A stretch of DNA of 5,196 bases, from positions 1 to 5,196 of the forward strand of contig JAJZWN010000079.1 in the NCBI GenBank assembly GCA_021846695.1, in the 5' to 3' direction. This document shows positions 4,769-5,196 of the stretch, piece after piece. The stretch comes from Thermoplasmata archaeon. Its GTDB lineage: Archaea; Thermoplasmatota; Thermoplasmata; Thermoplasmatales; Thermoplasmataceae. The notes under the pieces are model-generated. The model did no database searches, was not told the origin of the DNA, and was given only the letters and a program-made list of their open reading frames with translations. Within the stretch, counting starts at the first letter, position 1. Every line of letters starts with the position of its first letter. The position numbers and the translations under genes are program-made.

Positions 4769-5196
4769 TCAACTCACGATGTACATTATTTTCATCCCTG
4801 AATTTCCGGTTATTTTATTTGCCATTACAATGCAGTTGTATGCAACTATTATTTCTCCAATTGATACATCATAATTCCTGTGTTTAATATACCAGATATA
4901 CTCCATTCCCAGTATTTCCTTAAGAATGGAAAATGTCCTTTCTATCTCCCACCGCAATTTGTATCTTGATGATTCTTTTTTTCCTTAATGCTATACCGAG
5001 TTTTCTATTATATGTTAATCTATCCTGAACAATTCCTCTTCTCCTGTTGGTATCTATAACAGGCATAGTATGTGCATTCTCAAAGATATAATCATATATA
5101 TCAGAGGAATCATATGCAGCATCCATTAAAATATAATTATAGTTCCTTATAGAGTCAATCATTTCAAATGCAATATTCTTGTCATATACAGATGCA
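4769..5196 (-). pseudogene. IS4-type DDE transposase, C-terminal part, frameshifted
   Basis: The 3' part of a DDE transposase that runs off the right edge. In the first frame it reads ASVYDKNIAFEMIDSIRNYN, then YILMDAAYDSSDIYDYI with the second catalytic aspartate (codon 5123-5121), then MPVIDTNRRRG. At the A7 run (T7 on the plus strand, 4976-4982) the frame must move forward by one base to continue as ESSRYKLRWEIERTFSILK and on to the stop at 4769. The second part contains the IS4 signature Y-x2-R-x3-E-x6-K exactly (Y 4963, R 4954, catalytic E 4942, K 4921). As written, the first frame instead runs on to a stop near 4920 and lacks the catalytic glutamate, so the product would be inactive. 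One extra A is the simplest explanation: IS decay, a homopolymer sequencing error, or, less likely, slippage on the A-run. The N-terminal part and the left DDE aspartate are outside the window. Confidence 0.85.

Noticed and set aside
1..5196. CRISPR array, tRNA, rRNA or riboswitch
   Set aside because: No regularly spaced repeats, cloverleaf-like G/C-rich segments or conserved aptamer cores were seen on either strand.

Overview
The window looks archaeal and most probably comes from a member of the Thermoplasmatales (Ferroplasma/Cuniculiplasma/Thermoplasma-like). This is inferred from several signs and not from a database hit. Genes start at or a few bases after the point expected from an archaeal TATA box, with no ribosome binding site (leaderless). 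The one tightly coupled internal gene has a GGTGA Shine-Dalgarno. Genes are followed by plain T-tracts, and AGA/AGG and ATA codons are used freely in an A/T-rich background. The sequence is an accessory-type region: one transporter, one toxin-antitoxin-like pair, one lone DsrE-type protein, one insertion sequence end, and long gene-poor stretches.

Layout: 1-737 holds no intact gene. It has a long A/T hairpin at 12-59, protein-like but broken reading frames at 77-361 and 419-581, and the transporter promoter. At 738-2210 (+) is a 12-TM sugar-porter-type MFS transporter. At 2242-2266 a 17-bp inverted repeat abuts a TATA-like box. It is followed by a two-gene operon (2286-3386 and 3386-3874, +): an XRE-type HTH fused to an ImmA/IrrE zinc peptidase domain, then a DUF4411 PIN-like protein, with the stop and start codons overlapping by one base. 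From 3875 to 4315 there are only T-tracts, hairpins and one doubtful 54-codon ORF. At 4316-4663 (-) is a DsrE-family protein with a perfect 20-bp palindrome sitting on its TATA box. From about 4751 to the right edge (-) is the 3' part of an IS4-type DDE transposase, broken by one base in an A7 run, with the probable IS end about 90 bp upstream of the DsrE gene.

How the parts work together: only the ImmA/IrrE-DUF4411 pair shows clear functional linkage. It is probably a self-regulated toxin-antitoxin or stress/defence module, with the DUF4411 protein as the likely PIN-type RNase and the HTH-peptidase protein as regulator and neutraliser. The transporter and the DsrE protein look like independent transcription units. 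The IS and the decayed frames indicate that the locus tolerates insertion and loss.
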